Shown: positions 31,262 through 44,399, numbered from the stretch's first letter. The stretch is 64,000 bases of DNA from Astragalus membranaceus (GCA_039519185.1 CM076854.1:151303402-151367401); one strand, 5' to 3'. The notes: a model not told the origin generated them from the sequence alone. Translations and numbers: made by a program.

Positions 31262-32379
31262 GGCACATGCTTTTCCCAACCTCCCTCCTACTCACCACAC
31301 ACTCCTAAACACAGCGAAAGTACTAGAATACCTTTAATGAAGTGAAAAGTTCCAAGCGCTTCTGTCTTTTTTTTCCAAATTTTCATGGGTTCGGCGACTG
31401 GCAACCGAACCTGTCCGGTTGTTCCCTGTTGGGACTGATTTCTTTTGACACACACCCCATGTTTGAACTTTGTTTGGTACGGCTATCAGCAACTGAACCA
31501 GTCTAGACCAAGACCACCGAACCAGTTAAGTGTCACACACATGGTTTGAATTTTTGTCAGGTACGGTTCTCCTAATTTGAACCTGTCCGGACCTTGACAA
31601 GCAAACATGTTTAAATTTTTTTTGAATTTTTAAACGGTTCAGATTCCACCGACACTTTTGATCAACGACTAACAATCAGTCAAGTGTGTCAGAAAAAAGG
31701 AGTGGATGGCATTTACTATTGGGGCCTGTTCAGCATGCCTACGTCTGCTAAGTCCACCCATAGCAGCGCGTTCATCCTCCTTCCTTTTCCGGTTTGAAAC
31801 CGTAGGAGGTGACCTCCTTCCACGAGGCTCAGGCTGTGACTGGGAATGCCCACCTCTCGTCTTGACCATAACTGAAAAATACAGAGAAAACAAATTAAAA
31901 CAGAAAAAATAAGCATTTTGTTAAGAGCAAACAAATTAAGACAAATTCAAACAGAAAACAATTTAAAACAAGTATTCTGTTAACGGTGGTTCGGTTGGCA
32001 CCATCCGAACGGGTTTGGGAGCCCTCAATCGAGCCCTTTAAAAGGTCATCGTCCCCAAAATGGTTTGGAAGTCCTTAACCGAACCGTGTGATTCTACAGA
32101 AAAAAACAAACGAAACTCACAGAAATGATGCACAGAAATGAGAGTGAGAAGTACCTTATGGGAGTGACTGAGAAACATGAGAGATGGTGAGAGAAGTGAG
32201 AGAGGGTTCGGTTGAGAGAGTTAGGGTTCGGGAGGGAGAGTGAGAGTGAGGGAATAGGGGGGTGTGAAGGGGTTAGGGAGGGAGAGTGGGAGATGAAGTG
32301 TTTTGAAGTTAGAGGTAGTTTTGGGATTTAGGAAGTTATAGGGTGTGTCGTGAGTAGGGGGTTGGGAAAAGCATGAGCC
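31262..32379. mobile_element. Mutator-like non-autonomous element, second member (1118 bp)
   Basis: Left end GGCACATGCTTTTCCCAACC, right end inverted GGCTCATGCTTTTCCCAACC, flanked by the perfect 8-bp repeat TTTCACAA (31254-31261, 32380-32387). Both arms carry hairpin-like GGTTCGG..CCGAACC pairs, as in the element at 25893. The centre holds a captured coding fragment on the minus strand (31700-31866). Confidence 0.8.
31700..31866 (-). pseudogene. Captured N-terminal coding fragment (MVKTRGG-type)
   Basis: From ATG at 31866 (minus) the frame reads MVKTRGGHSQSQPEPRGRRS and on through KRKEDERAAMGGLSRRR. Basic starts of this kind occur in plant mobile domain (PMD/MAIL-like) proteins often carried by Mutator elements; that match is from memory and weak. 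It lies between the arms of a non-autonomous element and cannot make a full protein. Confidence 0.4.
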
Positions 32380-32565
32380 TTTCACAAAAGCCCACTCTCT
32401 ACCTCACGTTACATTGGGTTTTCTTCTACACTCTCCTTACTCCCAATTACTTAAAAACTTCTTCGTAAATTTTTTACTAAAATACTCCTGACTAAAGTTG
32501 TACTTTAAAATCTTCTACCTCTATTATCTAAGAAAATTAAGAACGAGCTTATTATCTATCTAACA

Positions 32566-34840
32566 AAAGAATCGATCACATTTGTTCATAATTTGTTGAT
32601 GATGTCATGTTTTTTGCAAAGACTCAAACTGGCCAAGCAAAGATTATTACTAATATCTTGGATGAGTTTTGTGCTTTTTCAGGTATGAAGGTGAGCAAAG
32701 AGAAATCCCACATCTATGTCTCCAAGTGTTGCTGAAGACGCTAAACACAAGTTGCACAAAACTTGGGGATGCGGTATAGAGATTGCATAACTAAATACTT
32801 GGGGTTTCGAATGCACCAAGGGAGACTCTGTAGAGAAGACTTTGATCCAGTGCTTGACATAATCGATACTAAGTTGGTTGCTTGGAAGGGAAGGTTGTTG
32901 AATAAACTAGGTAGAATTACTCTTGCAAATTTTGTACTATAGCAACGCTACCAACATGCAAATTTACATACTCCCACATTATATCTACGAGAAGATTGAT
33001 AGCTCAATTAGAAGCTTTATATGGAAAGGTGCTAGTGAAAAAGGAATGCATAAGGTTAGTTGGAAGAAAATCACTCAAGCTAAAAGGAATGGTGGGCTTG
33101 GATTGGGGAGAGCTGGGGAACATAAAACAACTCTTTTGGGTAAGTCAATGTGGAATTTGTACAATAATAATGATAAATTGTGGGTGCAGATGCTAAGGGC
33201 GAAATATTGGTTTTTAATAATAAAAAAACCTAAAATATCCTCAGGCATTGGTAACAGCAATATAAAATAAACAGATAGTCGTTTCCCCAGCAATCTCTAA
33301 CAGCCATATGTTATGGTTGTTAATTAGTTAAGTTAGTTACAATCAGTAACTAACTCTTAACAAACCCTTAAAAGGGTTTCTCATACATGTATATATACAT
33401 ATGTTGTAACTATTACAAACACAGAATTTCAATACAATAGTTTTACAATTTTCAAAAGTTCCTAAGTGCTATTCTATTGAGTTATTACCCTAATTCCCCC
33501 AGTTCCGTACGCTTCTTCTTCCTTATGTTCTTTGAGTAGCTCATTGTCTTCAACAAGTGGTTGATTGACCTGGCAGGAAAGAAAAGAAAGAGTTAGAAGA
33601 GGATTTCAGTGAATGAAATCAAGAGGAAACAAATAAGGGTAAGGTTAGGGTTTACCTTTTGGTACAAGTTGCGTAGTAGAAGGTATTGTTCTTGAGAACT
33701 CGTGGTGTTCTCAAGATCTGTGTGTTCCAGTACATACATCAACAAAAACACATATTAGGGTTTGTTGGGTTTCTCAATAAGTCAAAGAATCAGAAAGAGG
33801 GTAAGTGAAACTACCTTCGTTTGTGGTGTTTGTGACTTGCGTTGCTTAGAAACGTCGCATGCAAGAAGAAGATCAAACTCATGATCAATGTTGAAACCAG
33901 GGTTTCAAAATCAAAAGAAAAGAAAAGAGAAATCAAGGGAAAGAAATTGTATACCCGTTCCTTGTTGTTAAACGAAGCTTTGCTGGTAATTTATGGGTTG
34001 ATTTCACCAAGAAATCAACTGAAAATTGAAACCCTAGCAGAGATTTTGTTGGGTTTCTCAGAAAAGAGTGAAGAGAGAAGAACGGAGAAGAAAGAAGAAA
34101 GAAGAAAGAGAAAGAATCTTAAAAAACTGGCGAAGAATTAGGGCTAGAGCTCATATAGTACGGGTTAAGCATCCGGGTTCGTGTTAACCCGAAAGTGGAT
34201 CCGCTGGGTTTCACATTATTGTTTTGGAGCCGGTTGCTGAGTAATTGGATTGGGCTTCTGATTCTGGGCTCAATCAATTGTTATTTGCACCTCCCAATTG
34301 TGTCTGGCACCTCCCACGGTGAATAAACATTAAATGGGTAAGAAATTCAACACAAAATACCTTAAATATGGTAATTTAGTTGTCGATCGTTTACCAAATG
34401 GCTCTCCAACATGGGACACAATTAAAGGTGCCTTTGTAGAGTTACAAGACTGCTTTAAATTTAAGGTTGGTAATGGGGACACAAGCTTTTGGTGCACACA
34501 TTGGGCCATGTATAAGAGATTATGTGATGAGGTGAGTGTGGTACAAATTCATGACACAACTCTGTCTATTAAGGTGGCTATTGAGATGATGTCTGCTGCT
34601 CAATTATCACTCATTCAATAAGCTTACTCGATGGTGCTTGGATCTCTGCTCAATATGCTTCCCCTCGCCATATCACTTGGTACAAGGCACACCTAATGAG
34701 GAAGTGACTTTAAATGGGGATGGCGGTTTGTTTAACTCAACCAGCCAGACTGGTTTTGGAGGCTCATATGCGATGTTGATGGGCGTTTTCATCCAAGGAT
34801 TTTATTTGGGAGTCAATAAAGCAGATATTTTATTAATAAA
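32566..34840 (+). pseudogene. Second LINE fragment (RT to RNase H), split by an insertion
   Basis: Pieces in order: VDDVMFFAKTQTGQAK and FSGMKVSKEKSHIYVS (reverse transcriptase, 32590-32730); LVAWKGRLLNKLGRITLAN (about 32874-32930); IYEKIDSSIRSFIWKGASEK and KRNGGLGLG (32975-33115); then, after the insertion 33207-34354, KYLKYGNLVVDRLPNGSPTW and FKFKVGNGDTSFW (34360-34500); and an RNase H piece SQTGFGGSYAMLMGVFIQGF (34745-34815). Several shifts and stops; 5' and 3' ends are missing. Confidence 0.85.
33207..34354 (-). mobile_element. 1.15-kb insertion of uncertain class in the LINE fragment
   Basis: The LINE frame is continuous if 33207-34354 and one AAATA (33202-33206, 34355-34359) are removed, so this is an insertion with a 5-bp duplication. 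On the minus strand it begins TGTGTTGAATTTC and ends AAAACCAA, which could be a slightly altered LTR. Read that way it contains a possible TATA sequence, CT-rich leader-like DNA, and exon-like stretches with good splice signals (see findings). A solo LTR is the best guess. Confidence 0.55.
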
Positions 34841-35521
34841 ATATTTTTTGTTACTATTATATTATTTTTTAAAAAAAATTAAAAACTGCATGTATCTAAA
34901 ATTGGTCCTTTTTAAGACAGGTGACATGATTTAGTGAATTAATCCTCCTAAAATTTAAATGTTATAATTTGGTCTCAATATTCCGAGATGGGGACACCCT
35001 CTTGGATCCCTCACTACCTACCATCCCTAAATTATCGGATCCCTCTCTCTCTCTAATCTTACATACTCCTTCGCTGAATCATACTCATAATATTTTTTTA
35101 TGCCCAACTATTAATTACGCGGCATTCCGATTTCTCAGCTTCCTCCTTCAAAGTTCAAACACAATTTTAATTTAATTTAATTTAATCCATCAACAAAAAT
35201 ATACCTTATCCTTCAACATTTTCCCTCATCGATTACTCTTTTTGTAACCGTTTTCTTCCTTCGATCATGCTTCAAACAGAATAATCAAGGTATCGCGGGA
35301 ATACTCTTTCGTGCCTCTCAAGTCATTTTTTGAGGCAAATCTAAGCACCTAGAAATTATCGCAAAACGACACTAAATTGTACTCTCTTTTTTCCTCTTTT
35401 ACTTTTTCTGCATTTTTGTCGTTTAATGTAGAAATCATATGCAGATTTATTGCGATCAATTTCTACAGAAGAGAAAGGGAAGAGTAATTTTGTTTATGGT
35501 TGTTAGCTGACGATTATAAAA
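34841..35521 (+). other. Upstream region and 5' UTR of the NDR kinase gene
   Basis: AT-rich, no coding frame of note. It has a short TTTAA tandem repeat at 35165-35187 and pyrimidine-rich text near 35040-35270, as in plant core promoters and leaders. I see no transposon end here. Confidence 0.45.
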
Positions 35522-38500
35522 ATGGATTCAGCGAGAAGTTGGTTACAGAAGTTTCAGCCGCGAGATAAACTGAGATCCTCTACGAGGAAGAATCATGATT
35601 TTAATGGCGAAAGCCAAGTTCCAAATGCGCCCGTTGTTGATGACGCGTCTCTTTCCAACGTTACCAAGCAGAAGGCTGCCGCTGCAAAGCAGTATATTGA
35701 GAACCATTACAAGGAGCAAATGAAGAGCCTTCAAGAGAGGAAAGAGCGGTATAGTTTTTTTTCATTGATCCTCATTGTGATTATTTCTTACATAATCAAA
35801 TCAATTCAAAAATAGCAACAACACAATCACACTCCCTGTTTCCTAACAGATATTTGTGAGCACTGCATGTAATTATTAATATTATATCCTGCTCTTATTT
35901 TGATATTTATAGCTGACACTGATGATTGATATTAATTTATTTTTGTTTTTCTAAAAAAATGTGATTCATATTTGTTTCTTATTTTTTAGTGTGAGTGCTG
36001 TACATTTCCTTTACTGAATTGTAATATGTGGTATACAAAAATTAATGCAAGAGAAGATATTATGTTTGGCAAGCCTTTTTTTTGCTGGGATTTTCCAGGA
36101 TATTTAGACAATTTAAGGGTTAAGGGTCTAGCTGTATCACTAGGGTACTAGTTGATAAGGGGAATTAACGATGTTTCTTGATATGTGTTATTTTAGCTTA
36201 AGAGTCTGAGGTGCCTTATGTCTCAATTTGACTTCAATTTTATGACAACTTTTGAGTTCTGACTTAAGTTTGGTGGGAAGTGTTATATTTTTATGCATAA
36301 GTATTAGGATGTGGTAAGGAAACTCAGCAGTAGAAAGGGGAAGAAAAATAAATTTCTATAAGACCCGAGATAATTTGTTCTTAATACAAAACGGTATCAG
36401 TAGCAATTAAGTTAGAGGAAATTTCCATTGTGGGTGATGGATTCATATTATAATTTTCTTAAAGGTGCGAGCTGAAATGGCTTTATAATTACTATTTCCC
36501 CTACTCATCATAAAAGATGTCAAATCTGCTAAATGGTTTTTATTCTGTATTATGTTGGTTGCATTGATAAGTATGTTGCAGAGCTTTCTAATACCCCACA
36601 TATAACAGCCGAACCATCTTGGAAAAGAAGTTGGCAGATGCTGATGTCTCTGAGGAAGATCAAAACAACCTACTTAAATATTTAGAGAAAAAGGAAACTG
36701 AATACATGCGTCTTCAGAGGCATAAAATGGGCGTTGATGATTTTGAGTTATTGACTATGATTGGAAAAGGTGCATTTGGGGAGGTATTTATGTTCTTATA
36801 TATGACATAAGTCATGTGATGCGATCAAGTAATCTTTTTTATTCCAGTTTATATGCCAAGGGTCTACTAAATGTTCTACTTCTCCCTTAAATCGGAAATT
36901 GTTACAGGTCAGAGTCTGTAGGGAAAAGACTACAGGCCATGTATATGCAATGAAAAAGCTAAAGAAATCAGAAATGCTTCGTAGAGGGCAGGTTTGTAGT
37001 CATTTGTCTTGCTAGAGAAGAAAATATTTTATGTTGAATGTTATTGAAGTCATGATACATATTTCTTTATTAATTATTCAGGTAGAACATGTCAGAGCTG
37101 AGAGGAATCTCCTTGCAGAGGTTGACAGCAATTGCATAGTCAAACTTTATTGTTCTTTCCAGGATGATGAGTATCTATATCTTATTATGGAGTATCTACC
37201 GGGTGGGGATATGATGACTCTACTTATGAGAAAGGATATCTTGACTGAAGATGAAACCCGATTTTACATAGGAGAAACAGTTCAGGCTATTGAATCTATA
37301 CATAAACACAATTATATACACAGGTAACTCTAGAGTTGTTCATGTACTTCATATTGGTCTTTAATTTTCTATGTTTGAGTTCAGCCATTCCGCACAGGCT
37401 TAACTTTTATGAATCTGACATAAATTTATCCGCAGCCCGTTGCTATAAATAAATATTGTTATTGTTATGGTTGTGTTCCACATCAATTTCAAAATGATCA
37501 TACTCTGGAAATCATTTGATGCATGAGACTGATTTATTTATTTTATAACAGCTTTGTATCTGTTTGAAAGAAGAAGAAAAATTAGTCAATTGTACAGTAT
37601 AGATAAATTAATCATCTCAAGATGTCATGTTGCAGGGATATTAAGCCTGATAACTTACTACTCGATAAATATGGACACTTGAAACTATCGGATTTTGGAC
37701 TATGTAAACCATTAGACTGTAGCACACTTGAAGAATCGGATTTTTCTATTGGTCAGAACGCGAATGGATCTACACAGAATGAAGATCGTGCAGGTCCAAA
37801 ACGTACACAACAAGAACAGTTGGAAAACTGGCAGAAGAACAGGAGGACACTAGTAAGTTCATTGTTATTATGTGGTGGTCTCTTTTGATTTATTATGTCC
37901 GTGGGTGTAACTGTAATTCTTGTTATGGTGTTTACTTTATTATCAAGTGGATTTCTCTTTTTGGTGTATTGTTAATGGGAATGTACAAATATTGCAGGCT
38001 TATTCTACCGTTGGTACCCCAGATTATATTGCTCCAGAAGTTCTATTGAAGAAAGGTTATGGGATGGAATGTGATTGGTGAGTTCTGTACTTGTGAATGA
38101 TGGCATTAAAATTGATTCTACTCATTCTTTATGGCACACTAATATCATAGCATCCAAGTTTATTCTTGTCATTCAGAAGTAGGTGATCATTTCAAAATGT
38201 TTTGATGTGGTCTCACAATCAAAAATTTTACTTCTATATTGGGATGTCGTCCAGGACATTTTCATTTTTCTATTAAAATATTGTCAACATGTTGAAGTAT
38301 TGTTCATTTATGTGGAAGGCTAGTCCAATAGCTAGAGGGTACAAGGGGAAATGGAGAAAAACTAAGGATGAAACCATTAAGGGGGATTTAGATTTCAATG
38401 GTTTGCCTTTAGACATGGTTTATGATGGGAAATTACGATGACATATAGCTGATCTCACCTAGTGGTAAAAGGCTATTGTTGTTATTTTATGTGGAATTTA

Positions 38501-40711
38501 TGAGTAAACCTTAGTGAGTTTAGGGCACATGTTTTGTTTTGAAAAATTGACATTTGTTGTGAAATTCACAGGTGGTCACTTGGAGCTATTATGTATGAAA
38601 TGTTGGTGGGATATCCGCCTTTTTATTCTGAGGATCCAATGTCAACGTGTAGGAAGGTAATCCTTTTGATAATTTTTTTATTGAGGCTAACATTTGTTTG
38701 ACCTTTTTTTTGGGTCTTTAAACACCTAACCATCCCTAGTTTCACAAGAAAGGAAATATTCTATATGGGAGACAAACATCCCTATAATTCGGATAACAGA
38801 GAAATTCCAGCAAGTCCTATTGGCTCGGCCTTGATGAGCCTTTGAATGCAGCCAACATTGTATACATTATAATCTAGAGATCTCAAATTTTATATTGCTG
38901 AATAAATTTATCTAGGTTCTTATTTTATGCAGATAGTAAACTGGAGATCTCACTTGAAATTTCCTGAAGAAGTAAGTCTATCTCCGGAGGCCAAAGATCT
39001 TATAAGTAAGCTTTTGTGTAATGTCAACCAGAGACTAGGGTCAAACGGTGCAGATGAAATAAAGGTGTTGTATGGTGTGTCCTTTTCTAAATTCTCAAAT
39101 ATGTTATGGGAGATTTGGATTTGGAAGTTACCTTTCTATTGCATTCCTCTTCAGGCTCATCCATTCTTTGAAGGCCTTGAATGGGAAAAGTTGTATCTAA
39201 TGGAAGCTGCATTTATTCCCGAGGTCAATGATGAGTTGGATACTCAAAATTTTGAAAAGTTTGAAGAGGTATTTGAACCTTTCAGATTGTAGCTTATTTT
39301 GTGTTGCTACTCATCCAAGGCTATTACCTTGTAAAAATTATCTTTAGTTTTACTTTTACATTTTTGCATCTGCAGTCTGATAGCCAGAATCAATCATCAT
39401 CAAGAGCTGGTCCGTGGAGGAAGGTAATCTTAGGTGTTTGTTTCTATGTTGGCAATTGTCATACAATTTTCTTTGGAATTATGACATAAATAAGTAATGT
39501 CTAAATATTGAATGAACAATTGCCGACATTTCAAATTGTCATGAATATTCCCTAAATTCTTAGGAATCTTCAAGTCATTGTTCTATCTGGTTTGTGTATT
39601 TATTGGCATTTCTGAAGTGATGATTATGGTTCATGCTAGCGTTAGCAATAAGTTTCATGACATGGGATTGTTTATATTTCCTTGAGTCTATGATATATTA
39701 TTAATTTTTGCTCAAGAGTCAACGAAGCACAGCTTAGTTGGTAAAACGCTTTACCTACACCTAAAGAATCATGGGTTTGACTCCTAAAATAAAATAAAAA
39801 ATTATGCTCAAGAGAGTTCTTGTTAAAGTGCAATTAGCAAGAAAAATGAACATGCCTTTCTGACGTTCTAGTTGATGGCTGACTGACATCGGTCAAGATT
39901 TTGCTAAAACATCTTCTGGTCTTATAGTTCTGGATTTTCATGTTTCCAATCTGTTAGCTGTGCTATCCCTCCCCTATATGTTTCGTTGTGTTCTCATTCT
40001 TCTTTTTTCTTGTTTATTGGGAATGTTGCAGATGCTTTCATCTAAGGACTTGAATTTTGTGGGATACACGTACAAGAACTTTGAAATTGTTAACGACTAT
40101 CAAGTTCCTGGGATGGGTATATCTCTTTTTTCTCTTTTAACTCATGGATATTAATTATGTATTGTCGACTACAAGTTTATACTGTGTATTGTTGTAGCAC
40201 TTTAACAATATATTGATGAAATAATGATGAAACCAATATATTGGTAGCACTTTAACAACTTTGTTAATGATGTGAATCACCTTTGTTGACACTGTTGATT
40301 GTATACTTTAGGAGATTGAGAACATAAGTTGGTTGTTTTATGCTGAAAATAAAAATATTTGGGCATTTTTTGTGTGTATGTAGTATACTGTGTGATACAT
40401 TTTAGAACCTTTTGATAGCTAATGCTTATTTTTCTTTTGTGTTGATTTTGCTTTCCTCTTGCTTTGCAGCTGAACTGAAGAAAACTTCCAAATCAAAGAG
40501 GCCATCAGTCAAGTCACTGTTTGGTAAGCTTACTTCTTTTTAACCAGTTAATACCTTATTTTTATTTTGTGTTGTCCTTTGTATACATTTATGTTTCTTG
40601 CTTGTAATACTAACTCTTTTCATCCAATCAAACAACGGTGACTTAATAGATGGTGAGTCAGAGACATCTGATGCGTCTGAGGTTTCAGATGCGTCTACGA
40701 GCAACCCTTGA
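35522..40711 (+). CDS. NDR/LATS-family AGC serine/threonine kinase
   Basis: Thirteen exons: 35522-35748, 36609-36783, 36908-36991, 37082-37323, 37636-37852, 37998-38077, 38572-38656, 38933-39064, 39155-39268, 39376-39423, 40032-40116, 40470-40523, 40650-40711; in phase, 534 residues. N-terminal MOB-binding-type region, then the kinase: GKGAFGEV loop (127-134), Lys150, HRDIKPDN (Asp244), DFG 262-264. A basic insert RAGPKRTQQEQLENWQKNRR before STVGTPDYIAPE is the NDR hallmark. The hydrophobic motif FVGYTYKNFE has Thr481, the expected upstream-kinase site. Plant NDR kinases act with MOB1 in cell polarity, pollen growth and cytokinesis; that is family knowledge. The C-terminus ends in a short SDAS/ASEVSDAS repeat. 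All motifs are intact. Confidence 0.96.
39722..39790 (+). repeat. tRNA-derived SINE-like fragment in an NDR intron
   Basis: An A-box-like AGCTTAGTTGGTAA (39731-39744) and B-box-like GGTTTGACTCC (39774-39784) at tRNA spacing, followed by an A-rich run. No cloverleaf can be closed, so this is not a working tRNA gene. Confidence 0.4.
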
Positions 40712-41732
40712 CACCCAAATTAGAGGTATCTCATAGCTTAAGGATATCTTCCTCCTAACAATGGAAGTCTCTGAAGATATACCTGCTCAGACAGTACGAG
40801 AGCTATAACTCAAGCCTGTCGAGTTTTGACCATACCCACTTCTAATATAATTATTGATGCCATTCCACGTTTGGATTGTTTTTGGCAACATTAATGATTA
40901 CTTGATTAGTGGCTTGAGGAAATGCAGGTAGAAAGTGCTTGTCTAGAATCAACTGATTAGCCTAAAGATGGCTTAAATGAGTGTTGCAAGTTTTGTCGGT
41001 CCACTCACCACAACTATAGAATTGTAATTCTCTGCCTGTGGTGAAATATGTGGCACTCTGTAAACAGATAAGGAATAGAACCAGTGTATATTCTTATTTA
41101 TTCTTTTGCATTAACGATACCAAAGAATGTGTTTCAGTGGATAACATTGGAGGTGTAGTTAGACTCTAGTGGGGGACCTGGTGTGTTACTTCTGTGGAAC
41201 GTGACCCCTGTAAATTAAAATTTAATTTGTTACTAGCAGTAGATGACATTTCATAAATAATATAACCTTTTTTTTTTGCTTAGAAAAATTTAGGATAAGA
41301 GCTTCTGCGCTGGTCCAAGGCAGAAAATACTCAGGTTTTTTTTTTGACACAAGAAAATACTCTGAGGTTAAGAGCCCTTACAAAGAAATTTACATCTACC
41401 TCAAATACAAGATCTTATCATACTCTACTAAGCCAACACTTTGAGGTTACATAAATATGAATATTGAGTGCATCACTCTGTTTTAGTTTTTTTTATCGTT
41501 ATGTAGTCGAATAGGAATGGTATTATGCTCCAATAGAAACCATTGGTCGCGCGACTCGCGAATCTTGAGTGAGCAGTGTTAAAATTTGAACTTATGATCT
41601 CATATAACCTACTTACAATTTTCATCCCATGATTTTTTTTGACCTGTTCTTCCCATGATTTGTTATAATGACTTGACTGATCTCAAAGTGAGTAGAAAAG
41701 GTTTTTGATTGCCTTGTGTGCGTAGTTATAGA
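40712..41732 (+). other. NDR 3' UTR and downstream spacer
   Basis: The UTR probably ends before about 41250. Beyond, T-rich text at 41270-41350 contains GGTCCAAGGCAG, also seen (as GTCCAAGGCAG) in the small retroposed insert at 45863-45944. No coding frame. Confidence 0.4.
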
Positions 41733-42892
41733 CAAGGTTTTAAAAAACGTTCCGCGACGGTGAAAACGGCCGCGACAAAACGGTATCGGCGGCGGCCGTT
41801 TCCGTTATGCACCGATATCACGGGGTGAACCAAAATCACGTGAAAAAACGCGACGTAACGCCGGTACGACCGCAACGTAACGCCATTACGGCCGCGACGG
41901 CCGCGTTTTAACACCGTTACGGCCGCGACGGGCCTTCTGTCTAATTGAAATGCATAAACATGAGAGAAAGTGGAAGAGGATGCCGTAAAACAGGGAATCT
42001 ACAAACTGCTTGAAGATGAGAAAGCAGAAGCAGCTTGAAGCAAAGAGAACTCGGTCGGTCGAGACTTCTTTTCATATCACTCAACGAGTGTGATTGGAGA
42101 CACGAGACAAAACGAGAAACAAAGAGAAACGAGTTGAAGAAGAAAAGAGTTGCAGAAAAGACTTGAAGAAGAAGAGTTGAAGAAGAACAGAGTTGCCAAA
42201 ATTGCATAAAAGAGTTGAAGAAGAATCCTTCACCCTGAAGCTAATACTGCGGCGGATCTGTTTGATTACAAGCTAGGGTGAGTGCCTGTTAGGGTTAACT
42301 GAATATGGGCTTGGATAGGAAGCCCAATATAGTAGGCAAATATGTTAAAAGTTACCAAAAAAAAAAAGTAAGCTAAATAAATGACACCATCCCACATGTG
42401 CAACACACACGTTCGGCTTCGTGTGTACAAAATAGTTCATTTAAATGCTTCAAAAAAATTAATTTTTTTACTAAAGCTATATCTATTGGACAATAATATT
42501 AATAATAATAATATCTAGTTGTTCAAATTTTTTTAATTTGTTCACCTACTATTAATAATAATTTGCGAAATAGATACTGGGTCCGAGTCATGCGGTTCAA
42601 CTGTCGACCCTGCGATCCGACCCTTGACCCAGTGACCCGGACAAGTATAAAAATTTTACCCATTTTAACACTTTTAATTATCTTTGATATCTTATATAAG
42701 TGAGAAAATATTAGCTATAAGTTGTTATACATCATTCTATAATAATACCATTAAGTTTTGCATAATTTGTGAGATACGTGAACAATTCACACCGCGACGG
42801 CCGCAACACGTATCGCGACAGCCGCAACAACCGAAACCGCGAAAGCCTTAACTCGACCGCGACCGCAACCGCGACCGCTATTTAGAACCTTG
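41733..42892. mobile_element. hAT-like non-autonomous element with CG-rich ends (1160 bp)
   Basis: Left end CAAGGTTTTAAAAAACG, right end inverted CAAGGTTCTAAATAGCG, flanked by the perfect 8-bp repeat GTTATAGA (41725-41732, 42893-42900). The subterminal parts are very rich in CGCGACGGCCGC-type text, unlike the AT-rich surroundings. No transposase. Confidence 0.85.
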
Positions 42893-43152
42893 GTTATAGA
42901 TCCAAGGGTGCATGACTTAGTTACCAAAATTTGAAGCTTTGACACACATGTTTGTGAAGGAGCAGTATAACAATACTGCATCAACTTCGTGATTTGCCAA
43001 CTCCAGGCGAATCCGATCGAAAGGTATCAAAATCGAAACAATTGAAAAGAGTACCGCACGGGGTAGATAGGACTAGAGTGACTTAGGAGGGTTCATTCAT
43101 ATCTATTGCATAAAAAGAACAAGCTAAGTTATTTTTTTTTACAGGAAAATAT

Positions 43153-43580
43153 CTATTGCATTTGATTCATGATAAATGTAGCAACACAATCCGGAATTGA
43201 AGTAAAAACTTGAGAACAAGACTCAACAGTGGCTACCCTTGCTAATGAGTGAGCTACCATGTTTGCTCGTCTCTTGACAAAAACAACGTTGCTAAGTTGA
43301 GAAAAAATGTGAATGTTCCTTTTACAATCTAAAATAATTGAGCCATATTCCGAAGCATTCTTCCTTTGTTGATCGACATCATCGACAACTGTTTTGCAAT
43401 CCATCTCAAAAATAACATTAGGAAATTGTAACTCAAAGCCAATTGATTGCATATCAAAGACCAAAAACCTCCCCTTCTTTAACACTAAATTGTGTATTTT
43501 TCCATAGAGTTCTTGCCATTAGAAACTCATTCGAAGGCCCTCTAACACAAATACCAATACCAAAACCAACACTACCACTC
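43153..43580 (-). pseudogene. LINE RNase H (RVT_3-type) remnant
   Basis: On the minus strand: GFGIGICVRGPSNEFLMA, then IFEMDCKTVVDDVDQQRKNA, CKRNIHIFSQLSNVVFVKRR and ANMVAHSLARVATVES. This is the RNase H-like tail of plant LINE ORF2 proteins. Only this tail remains; the 110-codon open part is a relic, not a gene. Confidence 0.75.
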
Positions 43581-44220
43581 AGTTAGTGGCAGACGCAGGA
43601 CCCTGGATCAGGGGGTGCAAAAAAAAATCACCATCAAAATTGTCGGTTTATTAGACTGTTGAAAATTTCGTTTTCAAACCAAACTATTTAACTCTAAATT
43701 TTTTTAAAAGTAAATCCCAAATTTAGTCTCTTAGTTTACATTTATTCTCATATTTAGTATATGAAAGTAATAAATAGTCCGTAAAGTATGTGGCGTTCGT
43801 CAAAGTAATTTTCAAAGTTTTATAAGTAGTCCCTTACGTAAACTAGTGAGACAAATTTCTTAAATTTTAGAAACTAAATTGATAGAGTTCACAAATTATT
43901 GAGACTAATTATTTTATACGATTTAAGGATCAAGTAGAAGAGATGGTGTAAGTTTAGGAACTAAAATAAGAGTTCAGTCTTTATTTAACTTTTAAAACAT
44001 ATTTTGACCGCACTCAGATGCTAGTGTGCCACGATACCTGTCGGACGATTCTGAATTGATTCTTAAGTCATTTTACAATTGCATTTTACAGAAATGATTC
44101 TATAATTATTATTTTTTGTTTTGTTTTTACTCATTAGCTTACTTACTAATTTAGATATCGAAAAGAACTTAAAATGGGAACTTGCACATCGTGTTTTCTC
44201 ACAACAACAAATCGAACCAA
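43581..44220. other. Non-coding stretch with possible transposon end
   Basis: GTGGCAGACGCAGGACCCTG at 43587-43606 resembles the ends of common plant DNA transposons, but I find no convincing partner or duplication. The rest is AT-rich. Confidence 0.25.
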
Positions 44221-44399
44221 TCTCTATATACCATGTCGAACTTGTGGAATCTTAATAAGAATATAAATCTTAGGTAGTCTCCCACTCTATTTTCCCTACA
44301 AACTCCCACCCCCTACCCTCACCCCCACCCTCTCCCCCTCCCCCTCCCCCCTCTCTTTCTTTTTCATATTTTTATTTAGGAAGCAAATTAGATCTATAA

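Noticed and set aside
39722..39790. tRNA gene in an NDR intron
   Set aside because: A- and B-box-like words are present, but the stems do not close, and an A-rich tail points to a SINE piece.
43153..43485. 110-codon minus-strand gene
   Set aside because: It matches the RNase H tail of LINE ORF2 and has no start context or upstream part of its own.
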